Shown piece by piece: positions 33,388-40,367 of a stretch of DNA of 40,367 nucleotides; positions within the stretch are counted from its first letter, which is position 1; each line of letters opens with the position of its first letter. The notes below the pieces were generated by a model. It saw nothing but the letters and a program-made list of their open reading frames with translations. It was not told the DNA's origin and ran no database searches. The DNA lies in the NCBI GenBank assembly GCA_947588995.1, contig CANPZI010000024.1, positions 1 to 40,367 on the forward strand, read 5' to 3'. The stretch comes from an uncultured Lachnospiraceae bacterium (GTDB lineage Bacteria; Bacillota; Clostridia; Lachnospirales; Lachnospiraceae). The position numbers and the translations under genes were made by a program.

Positions 33388-34236
33388 GATGCGGCGAAGC
33401 CAAAGACCGTTTCCGCCGCGCCGTCTGCGGAAGCGGCCACGGGCAGTCTGCCGGCTGCAGAGGCGCCGCAGACCGGGCAGGCCGGTTTGGCAAGTGACAG
33501 GCGAAAAAAGGAAATTTCTTATGGAATCCTTGCACTTTTGGGCGGTGCGGCTGCTGCCGTGATCGTTTTGGGGCTCACGGACCGTACGCCACAGCGGGAA
33601 ACGGCGCCCACGACTGTCGTGCAGACGACACAGGAAGTGCAGTTGACAGAGGAGCAGGAGCCCCTGGCGGAGGATAGCGCTGATGATTCAGCGGATGCAA
33701 ACGTTTCCCTGCCATTGCCCGCCGACGCGGCGGAGGCAGAACAGCCTGACGCGGACGAAGAAACCGAGGAGGACGATACCGCGATTCACCGCTACGAGTT
33801 GATTACGGCGGATCTCTCCTGGTCGGAAGCATACTGGGACTGCATCGACAGGGGCGGTTATCTGGCGCATATTGACAGTCAGGAAGAATTCGATACGGTG
33901 ACGCAGATGATCCGGTCGGAGGAAAAAAAGAAATATATTTTCTGGCTTGGCGCGGCGCGGCGGAAAGATGCGGAACAATATTTCTGGATTGACGAGACAG
34001 GCGATTTTGGCAAAGACTGTATCAATACGCCGGCTTATCAGTCGTACTGGCTGGAAAATGAGCCGAGCTACACGGGCACCGATGCGAATGGAGTGGTGTC
34101 GGACGAAACCTGTCTGAGTATGCTTTATCGCAGCGCTGAAGATCGCTTCTGCTGGAACGATGTGCCGAATGACCTGTTGTCGGTCGCGGATTTTTATGCG
34201 GGAAGAATAGGATATATATGCGAGTATGAAGAATAA
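32422..34236 (+). CDS. Ser/Thr protein kinase 2 with extracellular C-type lectin domain
   Basis: A 604-residue protein. Zinc ribbon (CIHCMRE, CPHCGRA), then kinase (about 45-320) with GEGGFGITYIG, VAVKEFYPNG, HRDISPDNIMLLSG and DFGAAREYE. A helix lies at about 365-385, then an acidic linker rich in Glu/Asp/Ala. Residues about 454-604 are a C-type lectin-like domain with the canonical four cysteines: WSEAYWDCIDRGGYLAHIDS (C1), DETCLSML (C2), RFCWNDVPND (C3) and GYICEYE (C4). WLENEPS and WND correspond to the calcium/sugar motifs of sugar-binding lectins. So a lectin outside is joined to an active kinase inside. The gene overlaps the next by 11 bases. Confidence 0.93.
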   Translation: MDYNKLCIHCMRETTVQAGEACPHCGRAVGVAPELTHQLKPLTILRGKYLIGDVLGEGGFGITYIGLDLNLEIRVAVKEFYPNGYATRESAGTSSLTIYSGGQEETVRKWRENFLKEAKSLAKCAHMSGVVGVRDYFQENNTAYLVMEYVEGVTLKEYQRQRGGRIAAAELLPAMEPVFKALGEVHRQGLIHRDISPDNIMLLSGRQMKLLDFGAAREYEADEKSLSVMLKPGYAPEEQYRSRGNQGPWSDIYALAGTIYKCLTGITPPEALERLRQDELVRPNEGGAGLSAGQENALIKALAVRAEDRYQTVEAFRQDLYADAAKPKTVSAAPSAEAATGSLPAAEAPQTGQAGLASDRRKKEISYGILALLGGAAAAVIVLGLTDRTPQRETAPTTVVQTTQEVQLTEEQEPLAEDSADDSADANVSLPLPADAAEAEQPDADEETEEDDTAIHRYELITADLSWSEAYWDCIDRGGYLAHIDSQEEFDTVTQMIRSEEKKKYIFWLGAARRKDAEQYFWIDETGDFGKDCINTPAYQSYWLENEPSYTGTDANGVVSDETCLSMLYRSAEDRFCWNDVPNDLLSVADFYAGRIGYICEYEE

Positions 34237-35590
34237 AAAAATCGTTCCGCTTCTCTTTGGCATGTTTCTTGGAGGCGTGCTGGGAATCTGTACGGGGATT
34301 CTGCTTGGCAGCCGGTATGGCGGAGAGCGGGAGAGCGGTGCGGAGGCTTGGCGCGTCGTACGGGAAGAAAGCGTAAAGGAAGCGGAAACAGAGGCTGACG
34401 TGTCGGAAGATTCCCATGTGCCGGAACCGGCGGGAGAGCAGGATGATCCGGAAACGGACACAAAAGAGCAGCAGGAGAAAGAGCGGCAAGCGGCAGAAAG
34501 CGAGCCGGCGTCCGAACAGGACAAAGAACAGGACCAAATTCAGGCAGTCGTCAGCGGCATGACGCTGGAAGAAAAGGTGGCGCAGCTTTTTTTTATCACG
34601 CCGGAAGCGCTGACCGGCTATGAGACGGTAACGGCGGCGGGAGAGACGACGAAAGAGGCGTATGCGCGCTATCCCGTGGGCGGTATCGTCTATTTTGCGA
34701 AAAACCTGGAGGAACCGGAGCAGACGCGGAAGATGCTGGCGGCCACGCAGGAATATGCAATGCAAAGGAGCGGCCTGCCGGTATTCCTCGGTGTGGACGA
34801 AGAGGGAGGCCGGGTGCTGCGGATAGGAAACAATGAGAGCTTTGGTGTGGAACGCGTAAAAGCGATGGGGGAGCTGGCGCAGGAGGCGGACGTGGAAACG
34901 GCCGTATCGGAAGCGGGTGATACGATCGGCGCCTATCTGTCCGCGCTTGGCTTTAACGTGGATTTCGCTCCGGATGCGGATGTGCTGGCCAATGCCGAAA
35001 ACAGCGTGATTGGCGACCGCTCTTTCGGGGAAGATCCTGAGACGGTGGCAAAGCTGGCGGATATTTTTGCGGAAGAACTTACCGGCCATGGGATTTTGGC
35101 GTGTTACAAGCATTTTCCGGGACACGGAGGGACGGTGGAGGATTCCCATGAGGGAACGGCGTATCTGGACCGGACGATGGATGAGCTCAGACAGAAAGAG
35201 CTGATCCCTTTTCAGGACGGCAGCCGGAACGGCGTCGCTTTTATCATGGTGTCCCATATCTCTGATTCCCAGGCGGTCGGTACGCAGGAACCGGCCTCCC
35301 TCTCTCAGGCATTTGTGACGGATGTTTTGCGCACAGAGCTTGGTTATCAGGGGATTATCGTCACGGATTCGCTCGCGATGGGCGCAGTGACGACGCGTTA
35401 CAGCTCTGCCGAAGCTGCGGTGCGGGCGCTGCAGGCGGGATGCGATATGCTGCTGATGCCGGAGAATTTTACAGAGGCGTATGCGGCGGTTCTTGCGGCA
35501 GTGGAGGAGGGCGTTATCCCGCAGGAACGGCTGGAGGCTTCCGTGACGAGGATTGTGCGGGCGAAGATGTCGCTGGCTGGCGGAAGATGA
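34226..35590 (+). CDS. GH3-family glycosidase (beta-N-acetylhexosaminidase-like), membrane anchored
   Basis: A 454-residue protein with an N-terminal helix (residues 6-27), an acidic linker to about 105, and a GH3 catalytic barrel. NagZ-type motifs are visible: VDEEGGRVLRI, KHFPGHGGTVEDSHEGTA (the His/Asp acid-base loop) and IIVTDSLAMGAV (nucleophile Asp). The C-terminal second GH3 domain is lacking, as in NagZ-like enzymes. The likely substrate is GlcNAc-containing wall or host glycan outside the membrane. The start overlaps kinase 2 by 11 bases, so the enzyme is translationally coupled to the lectin kinase, and it lies between the two kinase copies. Confidence 0.92.
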   Translation: MKNKKIVPLLFGMFLGGVLGICTGILLGSRYGGERESGAEAWRVVREESVKEAETEADVSEDSHVPEPAGEQDDPETDTKEQQEKERQAAESEPASEQDKEQDQIQAVVSGMTLEEKVAQLFFITPEALTGYETVTAAGETTKEAYARYPVGGIVYFAKNLEEPEQTRKMLAATQEYAMQRSGLPVFLGVDEEGGRVLRIGNNESFGVERVKAMGELAQEADVETAVSEAGDTIGAYLSALGFNVDFAPDADVLANAENSVIGDRSFGEDPETVAKLADIFAEELTGHGILACYKHFPGHGGTVEDSHEGTAYLDRTMDELRQKELIPFQDGSRNGVAFIMVSHISDSQAVGTQEPASLSQAFVTDVLRTELGYQGIIVTDSLAMGAVTTRYSSAEAAVRALQAGCDMLLMPENFTEAYAAVLAAVEEGVIPQERLEASVTRIVRAKMSLAGGR

Positions 35591-35626
35591 GTCATGGACT
35601 GCGGCTCAGATAAGGATGCCGCTGCG

Positions 35627-36623
35627 GGACGAAAGCAGGGCATAAGGGTGTGAGGAAATGGATTATAATAAACTGTGTATACACTGCATGCGGGAGACGA
35701 CGGTACAGGCCGGGGAGGCCTGCCCGCACTGCGGCCGCGCGGTGGGTGTGGCGCCGGAGCTGACCCATCAGCTGAAGCCGCTTACGATTTTACGAGGGAA
35801 ATATCTGATCGGGGACGTGCTCGGTGAGGGCGGTTTCGGCATCACCTATATCGGACTGGATCTGAATCTGGAGATCCGGGTGGCGGTCAAGGAGTTTTAT
35901 CCGAACGGGTACGCCACCAGAGAGTCGGCCGGCACATCGTCCCTGACGATCTACAGCGGCGGACAGGAAGAGACGGTGCGCAAGTGGCGGGAGAATTTTC
36001 TGAAAGAAGCCAAGAGCCTGGCGAAATGCGCGCACATGTCCGGCGTGGTGGGCGTACGCGACTATTTTCAGGAGAACAATACGGCCTATCTGGTGATGGA
36101 ATACGTCGAGGGCGTGACGCTAAAAGAGTACCAGAGACAGAGAGGCGGGCGAATAGCGGCGGCGGAACTTCTGCCGGCGATGGAGCCGGTGTTTAAGGCG
36201 CTTGGGGAAGTGCACAGGCAGGGGCTGATCCACCGGGATATCAGTCCGGACAACATCATGCTGCTGTCGGGCAGGCAGATGAAGCTGCTGGATTTCGGGG
36301 CGGCGAGAGAGTATGAGGCGGATGAGAAAAGCCTGTCGGTGATGTTAAAGCCGGGGTATGCGCCGGAGGAGCAGTACCGGAGCAGGGGGAATCAGGGTCC
36401 GTGGTCCGATATATATGCTCTGGCGGGGACGATATATAAATGTCTGACAGGGATAACGCCGCCGGAAGCGCTGGAGAGACTGAGACAGGATGAGCTGGTC
36501 AGGCCCAATGAGGGCGGAGCGGGGCTGAGTGCCGGACAGGAGAGTGCGCTGATCAAAGCGCTTGCCGTGCGTGCGGAGGACAGATATCAGACGGTGGAGG
36601 CGTTCCGGCAGGACTTGTATGCG
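35627..36623 (+). repeat. Near-identical 997-bp duplication, copy 2
   Basis: Second copy of the unit at 32391-33387, including the same leader (GGACGAAAGCAGGGCATAAG and the GAGGA ribosome site) and the first 322 codons of kinase 3. Just outside the unit the sequences part abruptly on both sides, apart from a short TGCCGC match 10 bases upstream. Confidence 0.95.
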
Positions 36624-37694
36624 CCAGGGCAGTCAGGGTTACAGGCAAACGTGGTATCACAGCCGCCCGTCGAGAAAACGGTGTATCCTGCGCCCGAACA
36701 AAGCAGAGACGCAAAGCGGCAGAATAAGACGGCGGCTGACGGAAAAAGCGGCGGCTGGCAAAAGGTTCTGATCGCCGCGCTGCTGGTGGCGGTGATTGTC
36801 ATACTTGCCGCAGGCCTCGGCCAGAGACGGCCGGATCGTGCGGCAAAAAGGGAAACTGTGCAGGCGAATTCTCAGCAGGAAAATATTCAGCAGGAGGATT
36901 CTATGCAGGAGAGTGCGCCTGTGCAGGCAGATGCGCCCGCTTCGGAAGACACGGCTGTTCCGGCGGATGAGCCTGCTTCGGAAGACACGGCTGCCCCGGC
37001 GGATGAGTCTGCTTCGATACCGGAAGCGTACCGTTCGGTCTATACCGCTGTCATGGAGCGTTACGGCATTGATGAGAGTACGGCTGCCGATCGCTTTGTG
37101 CTGCGAAATGAAGATTTTGCGGTGAATGAAAATGCAGTGACAGGTTATGGGAGAGACATGGAGTATGATCTCTATGACTCCGGCATAGCAGATTTTTCCT
37201 TTTATTATCCGACCGATATGTACAATGCGGTGATCTGCGGGAGCGGTGAGGGAGAAGCCCTGAGCGATGCGTACGGTTCTATGGAAAGGTACATTCATTT
37301 TTTGGGTTCAGACCGCTCCGAACTGCTGTACAGCATTGCGAGGCGGGAAGACGGCATGTCGCTTCAGGATATGGTGGACTATGTATATTTTACGGAGGCA
37401 AAGCAGATGACGGATGCCGTCAAACTGGTCTCGTCCGTGGATGACAGTTATGATCATGGCAGAATGATTTTGACGGGATTTAACAGCGACAGGAGCCTTT
37501 TGATTTACGATCTGTTTAAGATAGAGCACGAATATGTTCTGCAGATGAAAGTTATCTTTCCGCAGTATACGGATGATTTTGACAAAATGACAAAAGACTA
37601 TTTCACGGAGTGCGTCTATCGTCTCTGTGAATTTTCGGGCAATACAAAGGAATTCAGGAGCTTTGCGGAATATATGGAGGCGGTAAACCAATGA
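35658..37694 (+). CDS. Ser/Thr protein kinase 3 with an unrecognised extracellular domain
   Basis: A 678-residue protein. Its first 322 residues match kinase 2 except for Asn296 to Ser. A helix lies at about 368-388. Next comes a Gln/Ser/Glu linker with a duplicated 12-residue unit (PASEDTAVPADE-like), then an ectodomain of about 225 residues beginning EAYRSVYTAVMERYGIDEST. Its later part (YDLYDSGIADFSFYYPTD, VICGSGEGEALSDAYGSMER, YVLQMKVIFPQYTDDFDKM) looks like a mixed alpha/beta ligand-binding or lipid-recognition domain, but no family was recognised. The gene overlaps the following GH25 gene by 4 bases (ATGA). Confidence 0.92.
   Translation: MDYNKLCIHCMRETTVQAGEACPHCGRAVGVAPELTHQLKPLTILRGKYLIGDVLGEGGFGITYIGLDLNLEIRVAVKEFYPNGYATRESAGTSSLTIYSGGQEETVRKWRENFLKEAKSLAKCAHMSGVVGVRDYFQENNTAYLVMEYVEGVTLKEYQRQRGGRIAAAELLPAMEPVFKALGEVHRQGLIHRDISPDNIMLLSGRQMKLLDFGAAREYEADEKSLSVMLKPGYAPEEQYRSRGNQGPWSDIYALAGTIYKCLTGITPPEALERLRQDELVRPNEGGAGLSAGQESALIKALAVRAEDRYQTVEAFRQDLYAPGQSGLQANVVSQPPVEKTVYPAPEQSRDAKRQNKTAADGKSGGWQKVLIAALLVAVIVILAAGLGQRRPDRAAKRETVQANSQQENIQQEDSMQESAPVQADAPASEDTAVPADEPASEDTAAPADESASIPEAYRSVYTAVMERYGIDESTAADRFVLRNEDFAVNENAVTGYGRDMEYDLYDSGIADFSFYYPTDMYNAVICGSGEGEALSDAYGSMERYIHFLGSDRSELLYSIARREDGMSLQDMVDYVYFTEAKQMTDAVKLVSSVDDSYDHGRMILTGFNSDRSLLIYDLFKIEHEYVLQMKVIFPQYTDDFDKMTKDYFTECVYRLCEFSGNTKEFRSFAEYMEAVNQ
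36939..37016 (+). repeat. 36-bp tandem repeat in the kinase 3 linker
   Basis: Two full units starting GCTTCGGAAGACACGGCTG (36939 and 36975) and the start of a third (37011) encode ASEDTAVPADEP-like units. The bases CTGTTCCGGCGGATGAG of the first unit recur exactly in the next gene at 37805-37821, also in an acidic linker and also followed by a GCTTCGGAAG match. Confidence 0.8.
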
Positions 37695-38653
37695 GAGGCG
37701 CTTACGGGCGTTTTGGCGTGCTGTGCTGTATCTTGTGTCTGACCGGACTGTTCGGATGCGGGTGGCAGGAAGAGGCAGATGCAGAGACTGTGACGGCAAG
37801 CGCCTCTGTTCCGGCGGATGAGGCTTCGGAAGAAGATGATGAGGAAGCGGCGGAAACGCCGCTGGAAGAGCCGAAAATGCCGGAAAAGGAGCAGGACGGC
37901 GGCGTTCTGGAGTTTGTAGATGTATACGGGGAACAATACCGTGTGCAGATAGAACCTCAGGTCAAAAAGCATCCCTATCATCTGTCGGCTTTTGTCAGAA
38001 AAGGAGATCGGCTGTCCTATGTCGGCGATGCCTCGTATGAGAGCCGTATCGGGGTGGATGTCTCTTATTTCCAGGGGGAAATTGACTGGGAAAAAGTAAA
38101 GAACGACGGGATATCCTTTGCTTTTTTGCGAGTCGGGTATCGGGGATACGAGAAAGGCGGGCTGCGCGCTGATCCGAAATTTGCCGATTACAGGGAAGAG
38201 GCTGCGGAAGCCGGACTGGATGTGGGAGTCTATTTTTTCTCGCAGGCGGTGAACGAAGCGGAGGCCCGTGAGGAGGCGGAGTTTGTGCTGGATGCTTTGC
38301 AGGGCTGTAAGCTGCAGCTGCCGGTTGTATATGACCCGGAGCATATCGTGGGCAGAGAGGCGCGCACGGACGCTCTGAGCAGAGAGCAGCTGACGGCCAA
38401 TGCCCTGTGTTTTTGTGAGACGATTCGGGAAGCCGGATATGAGCCGATGGTGTATTGTAATATGCTCTGGGAGGCGTATGAACTGGAGCTGGACAGACTG
38501 GCTGATTATCGGATCTGGTATGCCGATTATGAGGCGCTGCCGCAGACGCCCTATCATTTTTCTTTCTGGCAGTACAGCAATACGGGCACAGTGGACGGCA
38601 TTCAGGGTAATGTGGATATGGATATCGAAATGATACCGACAGATGGGCTGTGA
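37691..38653 (+). CDS. GH25 lysozyme-family lipoprotein
   Basis: A 320-residue lipoprotein. The signal peptide ends at the lipobox LFGC (Cys23), an acidic linker follows to about residue 70, and the GH25 barrel covers about 115-320. Catalytic motifs: GVDVSYFQGEIDWEKVK (first Asp), FLRVGYRGYEKGG, and LPVVYDPEH, where the D-x-E pair of the active site is present; WYADYE and FWQYSNTGTVDGI follow. GH25 enzymes cleave MurNAc-GlcNAc bonds in peptidoglycan. It overlaps kinase 3 by 4 bases and ends the island at a terminator, so wall cleavage is probably coupled to the kinases. Confidence 0.93.
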   Translation: MRGAYGRFGVLCCILCLTGLFGCGWQEEADAETVTASASVPADEASEEDDEEAAETPLEEPKMPEKEQDGGVLEFVDVYGEQYRVQIEPQVKKHPYHLSAFVRKGDRLSYVGDASYESRIGVDVSYFQGEIDWEKVKNDGISFAFLRVGYRGYEKGGLRADPKFADYREEAAEAGLDVGVYFFSQAVNEAEAREEAEFVLDALQGCKLQLPVVYDPEHIVGREARTDALSREQLTANALCFCETIREAGYEPMVYCNMLWEAYELELDRLADYRIWYADYEALPQTPYHFSFWQYSNTGTVDGIQGNVDMDIEMIPTDGL

Positions 38654-38672
38654 TCTGTCGCTGACAGACGGC

Positions 38673-38713
38673 AAAGGCGGGACAGCGTCATACAGACGCC
38701 GCCCCGCCTTTTT
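38673..38713. terminator. Intrinsic terminator between convergent genes
   Basis: AAAGGCGGG (38673-38681) pairs with CCCGCCTTT (38703-38711), with ACGCCG/GCGTC pairing possible inside and a T-run after. With A residues on the left arm it can serve both the GH25 gene and the symporter gene coming from the right. Confidence 0.85.
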
Positions 38714-38733
38714 GCGGCACTTGACAGGAACTC

Positions 38734-40257
38734 TTATTGCCGCATGACTTTGTCAAAGGTGTCGGTGATCTCTTTGTCCGGCGCTGCGGTCAGAAGCGAG
38801 ACGATCACATTGACAGCGACAGCCACCAGGAAAGAGGGCAGAAGCTCGTAGATGGCGAACGCGCCGCCGAGCCTGGCGATGCCGTACTTCCAGATGAATA
38901 CCATGGCGCCGCCGGCGATCATGCCGCAGAGCGCACCCCATTTATTCGAGCGCTTCCAGAACAGCGCACACAGTACGACGGGGCCGAAAGCTGCGCCGAA
39001 GCCTGCCCAGGCGAAAGATACGATCTTGAAGATGGAACTGTTCGGATCGGAGGCCAGTACCACGGCGATCAGGGAGATTACAATTACAGTAACGCGTGCT
39101 ATTTTTACAGAAGTTTTCGTGTCCAGCTTCTTTTTGCCGAAATCCTGTAAGAGGTTCTGGGAGATACTGGAAGCCGCGGCCAGAAGCTGGGAGTCCGCGG
39201 TGGACATGGTGGCCGCCAGGATACCTGCCAGAATCACGCCTGCCAGCAGAGCAGCCAGCACGTTGTACTTGCTTAAGACGGAGGCGATCTGTATGATGAC
39301 CGTCTCGGTATCGCTGCCCTGCAGCATCGGGATGACAGACGCCTTGGACATGCTGTAGCCGATCACGCCGATGAAGACTGCGACAGCCATGGCGATCACT
39401 ACCCACACGGAGGCGATTCTTCTGGATAATTTCAGTTTATTCTCGTCCTCGATCGCCATAAAGCGCAGCAGGATGTGGGGCATACCGAAGTAGCCCAGGC
39501 CCCATGCCATCATCGAGGCGATGGAGAGTGCGCCGTAGGGAGCGCTCTCGCCGGTATCGGCCACATAGGTCTGCACCATGCTGAAATAGCCGGGCAGCGC
39601 TTTCGCATTCTCGACGACGGTGTCAAGTCCGCCCGCGGTGTGCAGGCCGAAGAAGATGACGATGATCAATGCGATGGTCATGGTGATGCTCTGGATCAGA
39701 TCCGTGGTGCTGACCGCCAGAAAACCGCCCAGCGTACAGTACAGTACGATGACCGCCGCGCTGAGCAGCATAGCGACCATATAGTTTACCCCGAACAGCG
39801 TGTTGAACAGCTTGCCGCAGGCCGCAAAGCCGGAGGCGGTGTAGGGGATAAAGAAGATCACGATGATGATGGCAGCCACGCAGGTCAGGATATTCCTGTC
39901 GTCGCCGTAGCGCTTGGAAAAAAAGTCGGGCAGGGTCAGCGCCTGCACCTGATTCGTGTAGCGTCGGATCCGCCTGGACACGATCAGCCAGTTGACGTAG
40001 GTGCCCACCGCCAGACCGATCGCGGTCCAGCCGACATCGGCCAGGCCGGACAGATAAGCCAGTCCGGGCAGCCCCATCAGCAGATAGCTGCTCATGTCGG
40101 AGGCTTCGGCACTCATGGCTGTCACGAGCGGACCGAGCTTGCGGCCGCCCAGATAGAAGTCCGAGGCGCTTGCGTTGGTTTTGGAAAAACGGACGCCTAC
40201 ATAGATCATGCCGGCCAGATAGAGAACAATGGCAATGATAATACAAATCTGTGACAT
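38734..40257 (-). CDS. putP: Sodium/proline symporter (SSS family)
   Basis: A 507-residue membrane protein with about 13 hydrophobic helices, the usual PutP size. The sodium/proline site region appears as AMSAEASDMSSYLLMGLPG (near residues 48-66), and helix 8 has STADSQLLAAASSISQNLL with the conserved Ser/Thr sodium ligands. FYLGGRKLGPLVTAMS is also characteristic. ATG 40257 is chosen because GGAG lies 10 bases upstream; the frame is open further but without domain character. It imports proline with sodium, for use as an osmolyte or nutrient. It is convergent with the phosphorylation island and probably unrelated to it. Confidence 0.95.
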   Translation of the reverse strand: MSQICIIIAIVLYLAGMIYVGVRFSKTNASASDFYLGGRKLGPLVTAMSAEASDMSSYLLMGLPGLAYLSGLADVGWTAIGLAVGTYVNWLIVSRRIRRYTNQVQALTLPDFFSKRYGDDRNILTCVAAIIIVIFFIPYTASGFAACGKLFNTLFGVNYMVAMLLSAAVIVLYCTLGGFLAVSTTDLIQSITMTIALIIVIFFGLHTAGGLDTVVENAKALPGYFSMVQTYVADTGESAPYGALSIASMMAWGLGYFGMPHILLRFMAIEDENKLKLSRRIASVWVVIAMAVAVFIGVIGYSMSKASVIPMLQGSDTETVIIQIASVLSKYNVLAALLAGVILAGILAATMSTADSQLLAAASSISQNLLQDFGKKKLDTKTSVKIARVTVIVISLIAVVLASDPNSSIFKIVSFAWAGFGAAFGPVVLCALFWKRSNKWGALCGMIAGGAMVFIWKYGIARLGGAFAIYELLPSFLVAVAVNVIVSLLTAAPDKEITDTFDKVMRQ

Positions 40258-40367
40258 TTTTTCATACTCTCCTCTCATTCGTAGTTCGCTAATAGGCGTT
40301 TGCGAAACGCCACAAGCCGCATAAATACGGCATTTTTTACTACTAAAAAATAAATAACTCCTCACCG
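40258..40367 (-). promoter_or_regulatory. Leader of the symporter gene with hairpins
   Basis: GGCGTTT (40295-40301) and AAACGCC (40305-40311) form a perfect 7-bp stem with a GCG loop, about 40 bases before the start codon, and GCCG/CGGC (around 40316-40334) could form a second weak stem. There is no T-run directly after them on the minus strand. A regulatory leader is possible; the promoter was not identified and the window ends here. Confidence 0.35.

Noticed and set aside
34022..35257. Long minus-strand frame opposite the GH3 gene
   Set aside because: Shadow; the GH3 motifs on the plus strand are unmistakable and the minus-strand product has no motif or ribosome site.

Overview
The window looks like chromosomal DNA of a GC-rich member of the Clostridia, most likely Lachnospiraceae. 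This is inferred from gene content: a pstSCAB-phoU cluster followed by a PhoP/PhoR-type pair, an AgrC-like GHKL kinase with a LytTR regulator, a DUF975 protein, and many small FHA/PP2C/kinase genes with strong AGGAGG-type ribosome sites. No rRNA, tRNA, CRISPR array or transposase was seen.

Layout. (1) About 1-4650 is clearly AT-richer than the rest and looks like an accessory patch: the tail of an unrecognised gene, a low-molecular-weight protein-tyrosine phosphatase, an NAD-dependent epimerase, a DUF1016/PDDEXK nuclease, a 31-bp orphan copy of the phosphatase 5' end with its own promoter, and an XRE-type membrane regulator. (2) About 4670-13492 is a phosphate regulon: a Na/Pi cotransporter, pstSCAB-phoU and a two-component pair. 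Candidate Pho boxes (TTTACA-like hexamers repeated every 11 bp) sit before the cotransporter unit, before the regulator gene and, more weakly and inverted, before pstS. (3) 13604-17791 is a MoxR ATPase / DUF58 / transglutaminase-like operon, followed by a DUF975 membrane protein with a QWNG-rich tail. (4) 18969-23363 is a LytTR/GHKL two-component locus flanked by two genes of unknown function, one of them reminiscent of the FliD C-terminus. All three transcription units carry a pair of direct repeats with a 21-bp period upstream of the same CGATATAA -10 context, so the locus looks like a self-contained LytTR regulon. (5) 23364-23816 has no conventional gene but holds a good promoter, a 73-bp ACAGC pentanucleotide tract and a long terminator hairpin. 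(6) 23817-38653 is a large co-directional Ser/Thr phosphorylation island: four FHA proteins (one fused to a degenerate PrsW-like membrane domain, one to an extracellular VWA domain, one with a zinc ribbon and a degenerate FHA), two PP2C phosphatases, three transmembrane zinc-ribbon Ser/Thr kinases, a GH3 N-acetylhexosaminidase-like protein and a GH25 muramidase-like lipoprotein. (7) A convergent sodium/proline symporter closes the window.

The most striking feature is the kinase set. Kinases 2 and 3 share about 997 bp that is almost identical (the first 891 bp look identical by eye), including the upstream leader, but then switch to unrelated extracellular domains: a canonical C-type lectin fold in kinase 2 and an unrecognised domain in kinase 3. 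Kinase 1 carries YD/RHS-like repeats outside. Together with two wall-glycan hydrolases and intracellular FHA readers and PP2C erasers, this suggests an envelope or glycan sensing system with interchangeable sensors on a conserved kinase chassis. That function is inference; the architecture is read from the sequence. Nothing here was checked by database search.
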